From Lepidostoma basale (Eukaryota; Arthropoda; Insecta; Trichoptera; Lepidostomatidae): 64,000 bases of DNA. A program made the translations under genes and the position numbers. Below, piece by piece: positions 30,661-41,400 of the stretch (position 1 is its first letter; each line of letters opens with the position of its first letter). The stretch is taken from positions 1 through 64,000 of the forward strand of contig JAHDVF020000522.1 of NCBI GenBank assembly GCA_022606425.2, given 5' to 3'. The notes beneath the pieces were generated by a model, which did not search any database, was not told the DNA's origin, and was given only the letters and a program-made list of their open reading frames with translations.

Positions 30661-31285
30661 AATAAAAATAAAAATATACTACACTTTGCTGCTAACCATT
30701 CTCTTGGATTAAAACTAGTGTAGAGAAGAAAACCTTTGAAAGATTGCATAGGCCATGTAAATAATTTGCCCGAACATACGTTGTTAATAAAAATCATACA
30801 CAAAAAATGACAATTATTTGAATAAAGAACTCTTTTCAACGTTTATGTGCTTGGTCGATCACCAAATGCTTAAAAAAGTACACAAAAACACGAAGAAAAC
30901 ATTTCCCTCTTCATACTTGTCACGGCAGATGGCATCCCAAAATGCAATTACTAAACGGATATTGCCTTTTCAATGGACCATTATTTATTAAATCTTTCGG
31001 CGCCGGCGTCGCGACGTTCTGGCGCGGCGCTTTATTGAATTTGTCCACTTAAATTGAATAATTTTGCTTTATCATAAACAAAAATAAATGGAGTAAAAAA
31101 ATGTTTACCTGATTTTTAAGTGTACATGGGTAAAAATATATGTTTGTTAGTAAATAAAATATTTTTATTATATCATAAGTAATCATAGGGTCATTAACCC
31201 TTTAGTTGCTGAAATCCAATATATAATATATGCTTTTGCTTCACCAGCGAAAGTGTCTGACAAATTAAAGCCATGATTTTTAAAA
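30661..31285. other. Intronic DNA, nothing recognised
   Basis: A GC-rich patch gcgccggcgtcgcgacgttc lies at about 31000-31030, without coding signal. Confidence 0.4.
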
Positions 31286-31287
31286 TA

Positions 31288-31380
31288 ATCATATACACTG
31301 TTCAATTAAAAAACTTTGTTTTGTGTATCACAATTGTATTTCTATTTTTCGCGACCGCTGTTTTGTTAACCTACGTTATA
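31288..31380. repeat. Family A arm
   Basis: The stretch aactttgttttgtgtatcac and cgcgaccgctgttttgttaa. It is broken by the following LINE. Confidence 0.55.
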
Positions 31381-31505
31381 TATGAAAGTCGTCGATCTCC
31401 GAGGAGACCGCGTTCAGCAGATTAATTGCTCTTCCCACCGGTGTCACCAGAGGCAGGTTGGTTCTGGCGGCTGGTAGGTAAAACAATCTATGCTGTCGCT
31501 GCCGG
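31381..31505 (-). mobile_element. LINE-5 fragment
   Basis: The stretch agtcgtcgatctccgaggag..aattgctcttcccaccggtg and ggttctggcggctggtaggt is the reverse complement of the coding end at 38700-38860. Confidence 0.78.
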
Positions 31506-31649
31506 GAGATATCATAATAATTCAAATTTAAAAATTAACCTGGGCTATTTGTTTTAAGTACTTTTAATTATTTTGTCAGTAAGATCTAATAAATAATATT
31601 AAATAATAATAATACATGATGATAATATAAAATTAAAAAAAAAATTAAT

Positions 31650-31765
31650 TTAGAAAAAAACATACATTTGAAAAGACATGAAGATGTAGGTCTCCTCCGA
31701 AACATTTCGTGTTTTTTTATTATTTTTTAAATATTTTGCGGAATAAACGAAATAAAGTTATTTTC
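31650..31765. repeat. Fold-back family J arm
   Basis: The stretch agatgtaggtctcctccgaa and acatttcgtgttttt. The sister at 45445-45510 reads agatggaggtctcctcccaa. Core hairpin GGAG-GTCT-CCTCC type before GAAAC. Confidence 0.5.
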
Positions 31766-31819
31766 AATCTCCTAAGGATATTTTAGGTCATTTTTAATGT
31801 ATAGAAATACTTGTAGAAT

Positions 31820-31997
31820 AGACGGTGGTCGTAAGAAGGGCGGAATGGGGAATATTGTATTACATCAAGCGTACGCTTAACCCAACCAATGACAGGTCAT
31901 ATACTATATAAAAGTACTGTAAACACCTCGACCACCATATTCTGTTTTCAATTTGCATCTTCGTCTCTATTGAGATACAATTAATCCTTAAAAAGAT
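31820..31997 (-). repeat. Family H single arm
   Basis: The stretch cggtggtcgtaagaagggcg, caaccaatgacaggtcata and tcttcgtctctattgagata. Confidence 0.75.
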
Positions 31998-33230
31998 ATT
32001 TTAGGTGTTTAAATTTAAAAAAATCGCACCTTGACGGCACTTTTAACTCTAATTATTAATTTTTATGAAGTAATAACCTGTTTCATAGCTGCCTTAGTTA
32101 TGAAACAGGGGTGTTTATAAACATTGTATTAAAAAAATCTGTCTTAAGAACATATTTTTAAGAAATGCTGTTATCTGCGACGAAATCACATTCTTTAAAA
32201 AATAATGAGTAGAAATAAGGCAAACAAATCACCAAAAATCTTTCGCACTTTCGGGGAACACGTTTTATCAGAGGATTTTCAAGATTTTTCAAATTGTACG
32301 TCAGAACATTTTCGCGCTACACTATTTACATAAAATAAATCAGCTCCCAAAAATATTAAAACGTTTTTTCAGTATTCATGCATAAAATATAAGAAGAGGT
32401 ATTTATAAACGTAAAAAAATTGTAAAATAATAAAAACTTTTCTCTAAGAAATGTATTATTTCATTATATGTTTTAAATATACTTATCTATAGATAGTTTG
32501 CTGATACTCAACACACATTGGCACCTGCGTTAAAGCCGTTCAGCTCACTCAAAAGCTTGTCATTATACAGATTAAATAACCACGGGAAATATTACGCAAC
32601 CCTGATTAACACATTTCGCACGCTTAATAGTAAACTGACCGATTATGGTTTAGGTCACAATTGAGTTAAATTTAGACAGAGGCTTGTGTTAACGCTATCC
32701 ATCTATTTTTCACAATGTTAACGCTATCCACTCGTACGTACGATAATAGTTCACCATGTTAACGCTATCCATTCGTACGTGTTTTTCGACTGTTTTTGTT
32801 AAAACACCGATACATGTCAGATTGAGCAAAACTTGTTTTTTTGAGTTAAGCCAGTGTTCTATTAAGCGTCCGATTTGTTGATATCAAACCTGGGTGTTAG
32901 ATCTGCATTTACTCTGACCCTAGCAGTGCTTTCTGTATAAAGCAATGTAATTTGCGTTGTCAGTTTTGTACTTATATTATATTTAGACAATGTTTTCACA
33001 ACTTAACTGTGTCTACGCGAACACACGATTTTTAAAAATCGAAAACGTTCAGAAAATGCGTATTTTCTGTAATAAGAATTAAAAAAATTGACCCTCTGCC
33101 ATTTCATAAGGCGCCTTGAACATCCAAAACTTTTTCACTTTGTCATTTTTCTTAAAATTTTACCCTCGACTTTGCAGAAGCTACCGGGTGAATAATTGCA
33201 AATAGTTATATAAATTAATTATAAAATAAT
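31998..33230. other. Intronic DNA with a small direct repeat
   Basis: Three copies of tgttaacgctatcc(a) start at 32687, 32716 and 32757, two followed by tcgtacgt. Nothing else was recognised across 1.2 kb. Confidence 0.45.
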
Positions 33231-33241
33231 TATATAAATAC

Positions 33242-33720
33242 AGTTATCCTTATGTATGGAAGCGAAGCATGGAACTGGCAAAAGAAGGATGAAAGTAGAA
33301 TAAATGCAGTAGAAATAAGATCTCTTAGACGAATGTGCGGATACTCTGTGTATGATAGAGTGTCGAATGAAAATATAAGAAGTGAATGCGGTGCAAATTA
33401 TGGTGTCATGAACATAATAATGAAAGGATCATTAAGATGGTTTGGACACATGGAAAGAATTAATGAAAAAAGAATTGTAAAAAAAAAATGTTAATGATGT
33501 AAATGGAACCAGAAATAGAGGAAGACGTGGCACGATCAAATAAATCAAATATTGGATGTCGGCCATGTGAGGAGTCAGAGAAATCGACGCGCGTGCATGA
33601 CACGATGTATGAATGTTGAGGAAGCGAGAGAAATTTGTCAGGAAAGAAAAGTGTGGCAGTCCATTCTTTCTGCCTACCCCTTCGGGGAGACGGCGTGATG
33701 GTTAGTTAGTTAGTTAGTTT
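33242..33720 (+). mobile_element. RTE-A 3' end with 11-bp TSD
   Basis: MYGSEAWNWQKKDESRINA..MKGSLRWFGHMERINEKR, with a frameshift in the A-run near 33480, then 3' UTR and gttagttag tail. It is flanked by TATATAAATAC at 33231-33241 and 33721-33731. It lies about 170 bases upstream of the VAVK exon. Confidence 0.92.
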
Positions 33721-33887
33721 TATATAAATACTTTTACCTTGAATTGAATGTCGAATAAAATAAAGTAAATTCATGATCTTCATCACATCACAATCTATTT
33801 ACAAATACAGGTCATGAGTGCGTGCATTCGCGTTAGGAGCAAACTCGTGCGACACTGGTTTTTTATATACCATTTTTCGATTTTCAG

Positions 33888-34039
33888 GTAAGACTGGGCC
33901 GACGATAGTGGCTGTCAAGACCTTGAAGGAGAATGCCAACGAAAAGGAGCGTAGTGATCTTCTGTCCGAGCTGCAGGTGATGAAGATGCTGGAACCGCAT
34001 CCAAATGTCGTCAGGTTACTGGCGTGCTGCACAGAAAAG
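33888..34039 (+). CDS. Cad96Ca: Cad96Ca-like exon: VAVK lysine and C-helix
   Basis: A 152-base exon, phase 1 to 0, with acceptor gattttcag and donor AAG|GTAATT. It encodes GKTGPTIVAVKTLKENA, then NEKERSDLLSELQVMKML, EPHPNVVRLLACCTEK. VAVK carries the beta-3 lysine that positions ATP. The first glutamate of the LLSELQVMK segment is the expected C-helix salt-bridge residue. HPNVVRLLACCT matches the beta-4 and beta-5 region of the family. All key residues are present. Confidence 0.95.
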
Positions 34040-35160
34040 GTAATTTAAATCTAACATGCGGGCTTTTTTAAGATAATCAAATGATTCAACTGAAATCTCT
34101 TGATGGCAGTTTTTATTCGATATCAAGTTTAGAATTTCCAATATCATGCATATTCCCGATTTTTTTTTAATGTTCTGCGTGTGAATTTTTTTTTATAAAA
34201 AATAGAAAATTTTTTTCCGTACAGTTTTTCTTTAGTAGCAGTGTTTTAAAATTAAATAAGCAATTAAATTATTTTTATCTGAATTATTTTGTGAAAAACG
34301 CCCAACGTAAAAGCTCTTGTGCTAATGAAAAATACACGAGCTTCTTTGTAAATATTTTTTTCAAAGGGTGAATCTAAATTAATTTATTAGTTGCTTTTCC
34401 GTATTTTAATTCAGGGTTTCATAATTGTTTTCATTAAAGAGAGGGATGATCTGTATATTAATATCATTTTTGAACTTAAAAAGTCTTCTTTTTTACGCGT
34501 TGTTAGATTAAATATTTAAAAAAATCTTTGATGTACCAATTTTCCTGGACTGGACAAAATTAAAATATAAATAATCAAGGAAATTCGTATTAAATATTTG
34601 ATTTGGTAGTAAGTTGATTCGTTTCTTCAAAGAAGACATATGAGAAAATATATCACTATACTGTTCTATTCTGAAATACTTCTCTTGATTTACAAACATT
34701 CATTTATCATAACAAACATTCATATTTCTCGGATTCAGTGGATTTATGTGTCTAAATATTTGCTGAAACTACATAGATTTTCTGTTCTTTTTGTATCGTT
34801 TACATACATTATACTTTATTCGTTATTATCATTTTCGTTTTTATTTCACTATGTCATTTTTATATAAAATACTTACACTTGGGTACATCAGTGTCTATTG
34901 GTATTCTCTTAAATCGACGGTTCGGATATCGTTTCAATTTCCATAATCAGGGCGATATATCTTTTCATCATTTTATTCAAAACAGTTTCTACCGCGCGTA
35001 AATCACTTTTTATATCTGCATTTGACTCTCTATAATATAAAGATTTTGAAACATTTTCACCAAATTTATAATATTACATTTTTATAGCTTCATTTACCGC
35101 TTTGATGTTCAATACGTATTATATATTCGAATTAGGTACGGTGCATTAACACTATTAATA
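34040..35160. other. AT-rich intron start, nothing recognised
   Basis: A short family D-arm scrap (atgattcaactgaaatctct) lies near 34082. The hydrophobic ORF at 34640-34867 has no motif and is likely chance. Confidence 0.4.
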
Positions 35161-35164
35161 TTAT

Positions 35165-35424
35165 TGTGGGAGTTGGAGGATTAACCTTATACAACCAGCT
35201 TACCTATGAACCAGTATGCTGGCAACAGCATAGCGCCCCCTGGAGACAAGGACCCCGTCATTGCTCCCGATCTTACTTCCATGTCCTTTGGTCGGGTAAC
35301 GGTCTTACTACTGCGTCCTTCGTCCTCCTAGCTATTGTTTATACACTTGTGTCTGTGCAGTAATAAATAACTGTTTAAAAACCTGTGACTTCCATTTTCA
35401 CAACCGAACCACATCACAACTACA
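35165..35424 (+). mobile_element. Possible solo LTR
   Basis: About 260 bases of distinctly less AT-rich DNA start TGTGGGAGTTGG and end AACTACA, with aataaa near its 3' side (about 35363). TTAT-type bases occur on both sides but the TSD is ambiguous. No internal region or partner copy is in the window. Confidence 0.35.
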
Positions 35425-35434
35425 TTATTATTGT

Positions 35435-35615
35435 GTATACAACAGGTCTATAGATTTTAATGAGATATATAGGTAGGTAGCTAATTTATCGCCATTTTCA
35501 CGTCTTTGCGTGAATTCTACACCAGACTAAATAGAGTGTGAGAATCACACTGCAATCGCCGGGAATCGATCTGAGACATCAATGACATAGCTTTTACCAC
35601 TTTGCCATGAAGGTC
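35435..35615 (-). mobile_element. SINE-A interrupted by RTE-B
   Basis: Reversed SINE-A: ggtagctaatttatcgccat, gcaatcgccgggaatcgatc and ccactttgccatgaaggtc. The head is cut by the RTE-B insertion. The 12-base block GCCATGAAGGTC repeats at 36719-36730. Confidence 0.88.
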
Positions 35616-36718
35616 CATTGTCCGAATACGGAGTGAGAACAAAACTGATACGGGCGGTTGCTTCTCTCTACGAAGGGAGCACTGCCAGTGTTAGGGTAAA
35701 TGGGGACATCACGCCCTGGTTTGATATCACGAAGGGTGTTAAGCAGGGCTGCGTGATGTCCCCTTGGTTGTTCAATCTGTATATGTACAAGTGTATGAAA
35801 GAACTTAAAGGTATAAATGCTGGTGCTCAGATGAGTGATCTGTCTGTAAACTGTCTACTTTACGCGGACGATCCCGTTCTCGTTGCGGATAGTGCGGACG
35901 AATTACAAGTCTTGGTGTCGAGAATGTATAAGGTATGCAAGTCGAACGATTTGATGATGAATGTCGGAAAGTCAAAGGTGTTAGTTTTTGAAAGGGAAGA
36001 GCAAATGACAGTTTGTAATATAAGTGTAAATGAAGAGAACTTGGAACAGGTGAGTGAATTTGTGTATTTAGGTAGCATGTTCACAGCGGATGGCCGAACG
36101 GACCGTGATATTGAAAGAAGGGTTGGTGCGGGTAACAAAGTGAATGGAGCTTTAAAAGTAGTTATTGGAAACAAGAATTTATCAATGAAAGCGAAAATGG
36201 CCGTTCACAATGGAGTTCTGGTTCCAACCCTTATGTATGGAAGCGAAGCATGGAACTGGCAGAAGAAAGATGAGAGCAGAATAAATGCGGTAGAGATGAG
36301 GTCCCTAAGACGTATGTGTGGTAGAACGATGTACGACAGAATCTCAAATGCTGATATTAGGAAGGAGTGTAGAGCGAAAGAAGGTATTATGAACAAAATT
36401 ATGAAAGGTTCGCTTCGTTGGTTCGGACATATGGAGCGCATGGGTGAAGAAAAATTGGTTAAAAAAGTATACGTTAATAATGTAAATGGAGTAAGAAGTC
36501 GAGGTAGACCGAGGAAAACATGGCATGACCAAATTAATCAAATATTAAAAGTTGGTCATGTCAGAAGCCGGAAGAATCGACGTGCGTGTATGACTCGATG
36601 TATGAATGTGGAGGAGGCTAGAGAGGTGTGCCAGGATAGAGTAGTGTGGCGGTCCATTCTCTCTGCCTACCCCTGCGGGGAAACGGCGTGATGGTTTGTT
36701 GTTGTTGTTGTTGTTGTT
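35616..36718 (+). mobile_element. RTE-B with open reverse transcriptase frame, 12-bp TSD
   Basis: One open frame of 357 codons to the stop at 36691. It has GVKQGCVMSPWLFNLYM at about residues 38-54, catalytic YADD at residues 82-85 (35861-35872), then VGAGNKVNGALK, LMYGSEAWNWQKK and a basic C-terminus GRPRKTWHDQ..SILSAYPCGETA. The 5' part (endonuclease and fingers) is missing, as usual for LINE truncation. The tail is (gtt)n. It is flanked by GCCATGAAGGTC (35604-35615, 36719-36730). YADD followed by proline is unusual. A young, dead-on-arrival insertion. Confidence 0.95.
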
Positions 36719-36754
36719 GCCATGAAGGTCAAGACTGAAAAGGGGTGTGCCAAA

Positions 36755-37270
36755 GAGTTGTCATATAACACAACATCTTTAGAAGCTCCATTGGCTAAAA
36801 GCTCTAGAAAGGATACAATGCAAGGTCTGATGAACGGTATTTAAGGCGTTGCGTTGAATGGAATGGTACCAGCATATTGAACTCTGCATCAACGAAAACC
36901 TGAATGCCAGACAGTCTACATTGCTATCAATTTTGTCTTCTGCTATCGGTAGATAGACTGTGTCATAACGCTGTCGCACAAACTTTGGCGACCGAGCCTA
37001 CGTGTAGCTCCAATCTTCTTAACAATCTTCCATCAGACATCAAGTGCATTGAGAATCAGTCAGAATTTATATCGAGACTCAAAATGCAACTTTCCAAATT
37101 ATCCATTCTTGGATGCAAATGTTGATCGACTGCGTCAGGTGCAGCCTTCATACTAAATATGCTTATTTTTAACTAGTTAAAAAAACGGAGCATTTTCTCC
37201 ACCTCCCTTGAGATGATTAATTCATAAAATGGCGCTCTATAAATTATTCAATATATTATTATTATTATTA
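36755..37270 (+). mobile_element. CR1-like LINE C-terminus and 3' UTR
   Basis: The frame ending NNLPSDIKCIENQSEFISRL, KMQLSKLSILGCKC is the typical short C-terminus of CR1/L2-type LINEs. The UTR aacggagcattttctccacc..aaaatggcgctctataaat is followed by an (att)n tail. The same UTR occurs at 6675 and 26825. Confidence 0.8.
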
Positions 37271-37380
37271 TTAAGAACATCATTACGCACTGTTACGTTT
37301 TTGGATGTAACAGCAAAACTAGAATAAAATGTGGAATGGAACTTAATATTTATTATAATTAAAAAAAAGCATTCACAAGA

Positions 37381-37979
37381 TTCATAATGGTTCTGATTTT
37401 GAAAATTTGATTTGGTTCATTTGGTTCTCCCGTAAATTTGCAGATATTTCGTGTATAAGTGAATTGTTTTGGTCAATTTGATTGTTGCCGCACTTTATAA
37501 TAGTTAATTGTGACACGTAATATGGTACGTTTGTACTGTTTAGAGGTTAAAATTAGACAGGTGAAAAAATAAAATTTTCATTTGTTCCAATGCCAATTTG
37601 AATAATTTTTTCAACATTATTTTAAAGTTATTGCTGGTTGGTTTTTTTAAGTGCCCAATTACAGCTAATTAAAAAAAATGGTGGATACGTGTAACATAAA
37701 TTACATAGACAATATGTGCACCATCTTAAAATAACATTATGTGTTAAATTATGTTTATTGTGTTATTTTATTTTATATCATTGTATTTTGTATTATTTGT
37801 TTTAGATTTATTTTGTTGATGTTTTACGATCAAAATGTGTGCGGGAGATGCCTATTGGTGGCGATGAGGTTCGCAACCCATCACACCGCGTCTCCCGCGG
37901 GGCGAAAATAGAAGGATGAGTGTTCATTCTTTCTACTTACCCTTTCGGGGAGACGGCGTGATGATTAATTAGTTAGTTA
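37381..37979 (+). mobile_element. NE-C complete insertion, 12-bp TSD
   Basis: Flanked by GCATTCACAAGA at 37369-37380 and 37980-37991, which sets both ends of this insertion. It carries one middle unit (ggtggatacgtgtaac), the ttggtggcgatgaggttcgc block, cgcgtctcccgcggggcg and an RTE-A-like end. Confidence 0.9.
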
Positions 37980-37991
37980 GCATTCACAAGA

Positions 37992-38325
37992 AATTTCGAA
38001 ATAAAATATTGTTTATTTTATTCACAATTATAACCGTATAATATATGTAGAAAAATGAAGTTTGTTAATGTTGAATATTTATATTCCATTTCTACTGGAT
38101 TATATGAAAAATGACAGCAGTGGTTTTTACATTAATCTTTTACTTTTGTTCGGCAGACTGTAAGAAGGATTAAGAATGATGTCACTTAATGTCAAAAGAG
38201 ATGAAATATTTATTTAATCCTGGTACGGTTCAGTGAACATGTTACCATCAATGAAATGTTTTTTTGATAAACGTGATAATAAAAACAATATACACGAAAT
38301 GATTTGGAGGGAAAATTGTATTTTG
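37992..38325. other. AT-rich DNA, nothing recognised
   Basis: No signal. Confidence 0.35.
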
Positions 38326-38329
38326 TATA

Positions 38330-38525
38330 CAACAAATTACCGAGGGTTGAAGCGGAGGACAGGAGTAGGAGGCGAAGAATAATGGAGGCTAAAGCTCGAT
38401 GCTGTAGGGCAATAGAAGAAGAAGAGTAAGAGCATCGAAATTTATGTTCAGATGGGTGCCGCGCGAAAAGAGACCAAGAGGTAGACCAACATGGCCGAGC
38501 CATAGAGGGCTCCTCCCGCCTACCC
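38330..38525 (+). mobile_element. LINE fragment with GAA tail
   Basis: DRSRRRRIMEAKARCCRAIE then gaagaagaagag. A second LINE-like GRPTW piece follows (gagaccaagaggtagaccaa). Confidence 0.55.
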
Positions 38526-38539
38526 AAAGCTAGCTATGG

Positions 38540-38905
38540 TAGCTATCAGTGGCTCTATCCCACGGCATTTCTTCTGGGAATGCTCGGAACCAATTCTTTA
38601 CAGCTTCGAAGAGATGGACATCTAATAACCCATTTCTTCAGATTAATTAGGGGATACTTCGAGAACTCGGCCGTACTGGAGGATGTTGGTCTTTTTGTCC
38701 CCGATAGATATCTCCGACAGCGACCGAACAGATTGTTTTACCTACTGGCCGCCAGAACCAATCTGCCTCTGGTGACACCGGTGGGAAGAGCAATTAGTCT
38801 GCTGAACGCGGTCTCCTCGGAGATCGACGTCTTTCATGTTAGTGAAAGTACGTTCAGGGGGCAAATACTATTGACTTTAGAAAGTATCTTGTCTTCCTAA
38901 TGTCG
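38540..38905 (+). mobile_element. LINE-5 C-terminal coding end
   Basis: Open frame LGTNSLQLRRDGHLITHFFR..NSAVLEDVGLFVPDR, AARTNLPLVTPVGRAISLLN, ending FRGQILLTLESILSS-stop. This looks like the C-terminus of a jockey/R1/CR1-type LINE. Two reverse fragments lie at 31381 and 48950. Confidence 0.75.
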
Positions 38906-38964
38906 AACCATCTCTAATGCATTCCTGGTACTTTGTTGTATTGATATTACTGGTGACACCGGTG

Positions 38965-39420
38965 AAAAATGAGTTTTTGTGTTTGTTTTTTTTTTATATT
39001 TGAACACATTTTGAAGTTCTTGCTAGAGTTGGATTGTTTTAAGAGCCTAATTACAGTTTTTTTAAAGAACGGTGAATAAGTGGAATATAAATAAACACAA
39101 TCGTCCTGCTGACAACATGAACACCATAAAAAATAACATTACATGTTATATATTATATGTTATATTATCTTTATATTTGGTATTATATTTTATATCATTA
39201 TATTTTATATTATACGTTTAAGATTTATTTTGTGGACGTTGAATTATGGGAGTGTGCTCGGAAAATGCCTAATTGGTGGCGATGAGGTTCGCAACCCATC
39301 ACACCACGTCTCCCGCGGGGGCGAAAAGAGAAAAATGGAGTGCCGCATTCGTTAAAGTATGGCAGTTCATTCTTTCTGCCTACTCCTTCGGAGAAACGGC
39401 ATAATGGTTAGTTAGTTAGT
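38965..39420 (+). mobile_element. NE-C, 5'-truncated
   Basis: The stretch ttgaagttcttgctagagtt, aacggtgaataagtgga, taattggtggcgatgaggtt, gtctcccgcgggggcgaaaa and ggagaaacggcataatggtt plus tail. It ends about 100 bases before the hinge exon. Confidence 0.85.
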
Positions 39421-39519
39421 AACATTATGTACTATTAAATATAAATAGATGGAAGTATTGTAGAACAATATAAATTTGTGATTAAACATTATTTACCAAT
39501 GATTTTTTTGCGTTTTCAG

Positions 39520-39702
39520 GATCCAATCTTCGTCATCATGGAATACATAAGCCTGGGCAAGCTGCAAGCCTTCCTTAGAGCATCCAGGGCAGAGCGTCAC
39601 TATGGCAACGTGCACGCGGGTAGCGAGACCCTCACATCCCGGGACCTGACAGCCTTTGTCTACCAGGTTGCTAGGGGGATGGAGTTTCTCTCGTCCAAAG
39701 GG
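39520..39702 (+). CDS. Cad96Ca: Cad96Ca-like exon: hinge, family insert, D/E helices
   Basis: A 183-base exon (61 codons, phase 0 to 0), with acceptor gcgttttcag and donor GGG|GTGAGT. It encodes DPIFVIMEYISLGKLQAFL, RASRAERHYGNVHAGS, ETLTSRDLTAFVYQVARG and MEFLSSKG. FVIMEY is the beta-5/hinge with methionine at the gatekeeper position. RASRAERHYGN and the following short insert are characteristic of Cad96Ca-type kinases. DLTAFVYQVARGMEFL is the helix leading to the catalytic loop. Confidence 0.96.
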
Positions 39703-39964
39703 GTGAGTATTTTCTAAATGAAATTCATTGAAGAATATTCTTTGTTCATATCAAACTATATATCGAGTATCACTTTATGATGACTTTGAAATCTTACACG
39801 CTTATAACATAATATACAGTTCGTATAGACTAATCAAAAACACAGATACTGGACGAGAAACCATAACAGATATCACTTACCGAATGCACGAACAAAGACA
39901 TGACAATCAGGGATATTATTCAATAGAATAAAACTCTACAATGACCTACACTATTATACTTTTC

Positions 39965-40173
39965 AAACAAACAAAAAAAACAAAAACCATCACGCCGTTT
40001 CCCCGCAGGGGTAGGCAGAGAGAATAGACCGCCACACTACTCTATCCTGGATAACCTCTCTAGCTTCCTCCACATTCATACAACGAGTCATACACGCACG
40101 TCGATTCCTCCGACTTCTAACATGACCAACCTTTAAAATTTGATTAATTTGGTCATGCCATGTTTTCCTCACA
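39965..40173 (-). mobile_element. RTE-B 3' end
   Basis: Reversed (aac)-type tail, then ccatcacgccgtttccccgc and aggggtaggcagagagaata. The reverse frame is intact for RKTWHDQINQILKVGHVRS..AYPCGETA. Confidence 0.88.
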
Positions 40174-40600
40174 ATAATTGATTTGTTCATTTTGTCCCAC
40201 AATTCAGATTCAAACCTTCAACACCTTCCTCTAGTCTTAATTCCTACCCCCTGTCATTTAGTATGTAAGTGACCATTTTCCCTCATTCGGACGTCGGTGG
40301 CCTAAAACATGTTTGTGAATTGTTCAAAAGAGTGAAGTCATAATACAATGTTTTAAAAAAAATTAAAATGTATTTTTTCTATAATTTAAATAATCTTGAA
40401 ATTTTAGAAAATAAAAAAAATGTTGTTATAAATAAAGAAAATATTATTAAAATCAAATAAATTTAACTTCAAGTACAATAATTGATGTATAATATTTCCT
40501 TTGTCGCAAGATTAATACCAGGACTCCAATAAGAACTTTATATTATTCACATATTTGTTTAAACAAATTCATAATCGTTCGAAAAAAATCATTTTAGTAT
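40174..40600. other. AT-rich DNA with a degenerate fold-back core
   Basis: cgtcggtggcctaaaacatg at about 40291-40312 resembles the CGAAACATG core of the fold-back families. Nothing else. Confidence 0.35.
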
Positions 40601-40785
40601 TTAATAATTAAATAAACCGATGTAATTTAACTACTTCCACTTCGTGACTTTCAGTTTCGCCAGGCTCGCTGTCGAAATAAAGACAAAAGTGGAAGTAGTA
40701 AAAAAATATCGTTTATTTAATTATTATTTAATACGAACTTCCATCAAAAGATTTCAGTAAAATCATTTGATTATTTTAACATCAC
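40600..40785. repeat. Fold-back family D, compact palindrome
   Basis: The stretch actacttccacttcgtgact and gtttcgccaggctcgctgtc, then aataaagacaaaagtggaag and gatttcagtaaaatcatttg. The two arms almost touch. Confidence 0.7.
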
Positions 40786-41170
40786 GTCACCTGAGAATAA
40801 GAAGGTTCCAACTGTCAAAAGTAAAAAGCTGAGAAAATGAAGTCAAAGTTTTGTTGGTGTGTATCTTGGAATAAAAAGGTTCCATCTGAAGCAGATGAAA
40901 CTCTTTTACCGAGAAGCGGGTAAATTTTCTGGCGACATGACAGTTGGAATAATAAAGTTCTAAGTGTAAATGAATCCTTCTTCAGTGAATCGTGTATTTT
41001 GAATGATCAGATCGAACTTGATTATTTTCGTAACATCAAAATGACGATACTATTACATGTTTTTTTTCTTGTACGTATAGATAAGGTTAGTAAGAACCCT
41101 TTTCACAAAAAAAAGCCAAATGTAAAATTTTGTTAGTTGGAACCCTGATCGATCTGTTGACGATCCCTAT
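40786..41170 (-). mobile_element. Family C interior, without SINE (empty site)
   Basis: Reverse complement of 23860-24500: gtcacctgagaataagaagg, cttgattattttcgtaacat, gtacgtatagataaggttag. The SINE-A present at 23972 is absent here. Confidence 0.8.
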
Positions 41171-41204
41171 CGTCCCTTAATTAATTATCCCTTAAGCAAA
41201 CAAT

Positions 41205-41400
41205 CCCGATCTGTCAAAACTAACTACATTCTTGTACAACACTGATGAAGGACTTCTGTTTCCGAAACATGTTTGTGTTCATTCAATGGAATTTTTTTAA
41301 ATAATGTATTGTTTTCAAAGAAAACAACATTGTTCAAATATATTTTATTTTGTAAATGAAGCTCTTTTATGTTAAAACACATTGGCGTCAAAAAACTTTT
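41205..41400. repeat. Family B arm
   Basis: acactgatgaaggacttctg and tttccgaaacatgtttgtgt. The core is CTGATGA, A, GGA..TCC, GAAAC, AT, GTT, with ACA/TGT able to start the outer stem. Confidence 0.65.

Larger units (their letters stand above)
28794..33887 (+). other. Cad96Ca: Intron of Cad96Ca-like gene, about 5.1 kb
   Basis: Bounded by GTGAGA and gattttcag, phase 1. It contains two RTE-A copies, family A, H and J fold-back arms, a SINE-A and a LINE fragment. No coding potential of the host gene was seen inside. Confidence 0.9.
34040..39519 (+). other. Cad96Ca: Intron of Cad96Ca-like gene, about 5.5 kb
   Basis: Bounded by GTAATT and gcgttttcag, phase 0. The first 1.1 kb is featureless AT-rich DNA. 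The remainder holds a possible solo LTR, RTE-B inserted in SINE-A, a CR1-like LINE end, two NE-C copies and another LINE. Confidence 0.9.

Noticed and set aside
33818..33887. Upstream extension of the VAVK exon
   Set aside because: The open frame before 33888 lies in the polypyrimidine/acceptor region. Phase and family alignment start at 33888.
34640..34867. 75-codon hydrophobic ORF in the intron
   Set aside because: AT-rich codons give Phe/Leu/Ile runs by chance; no supporting signal.
35860..36541. Minus-strand ORFs over the RTE-B copy
   Set aside because: Shadows of the RTE-B reverse transcriptase frame on the opposite strand.
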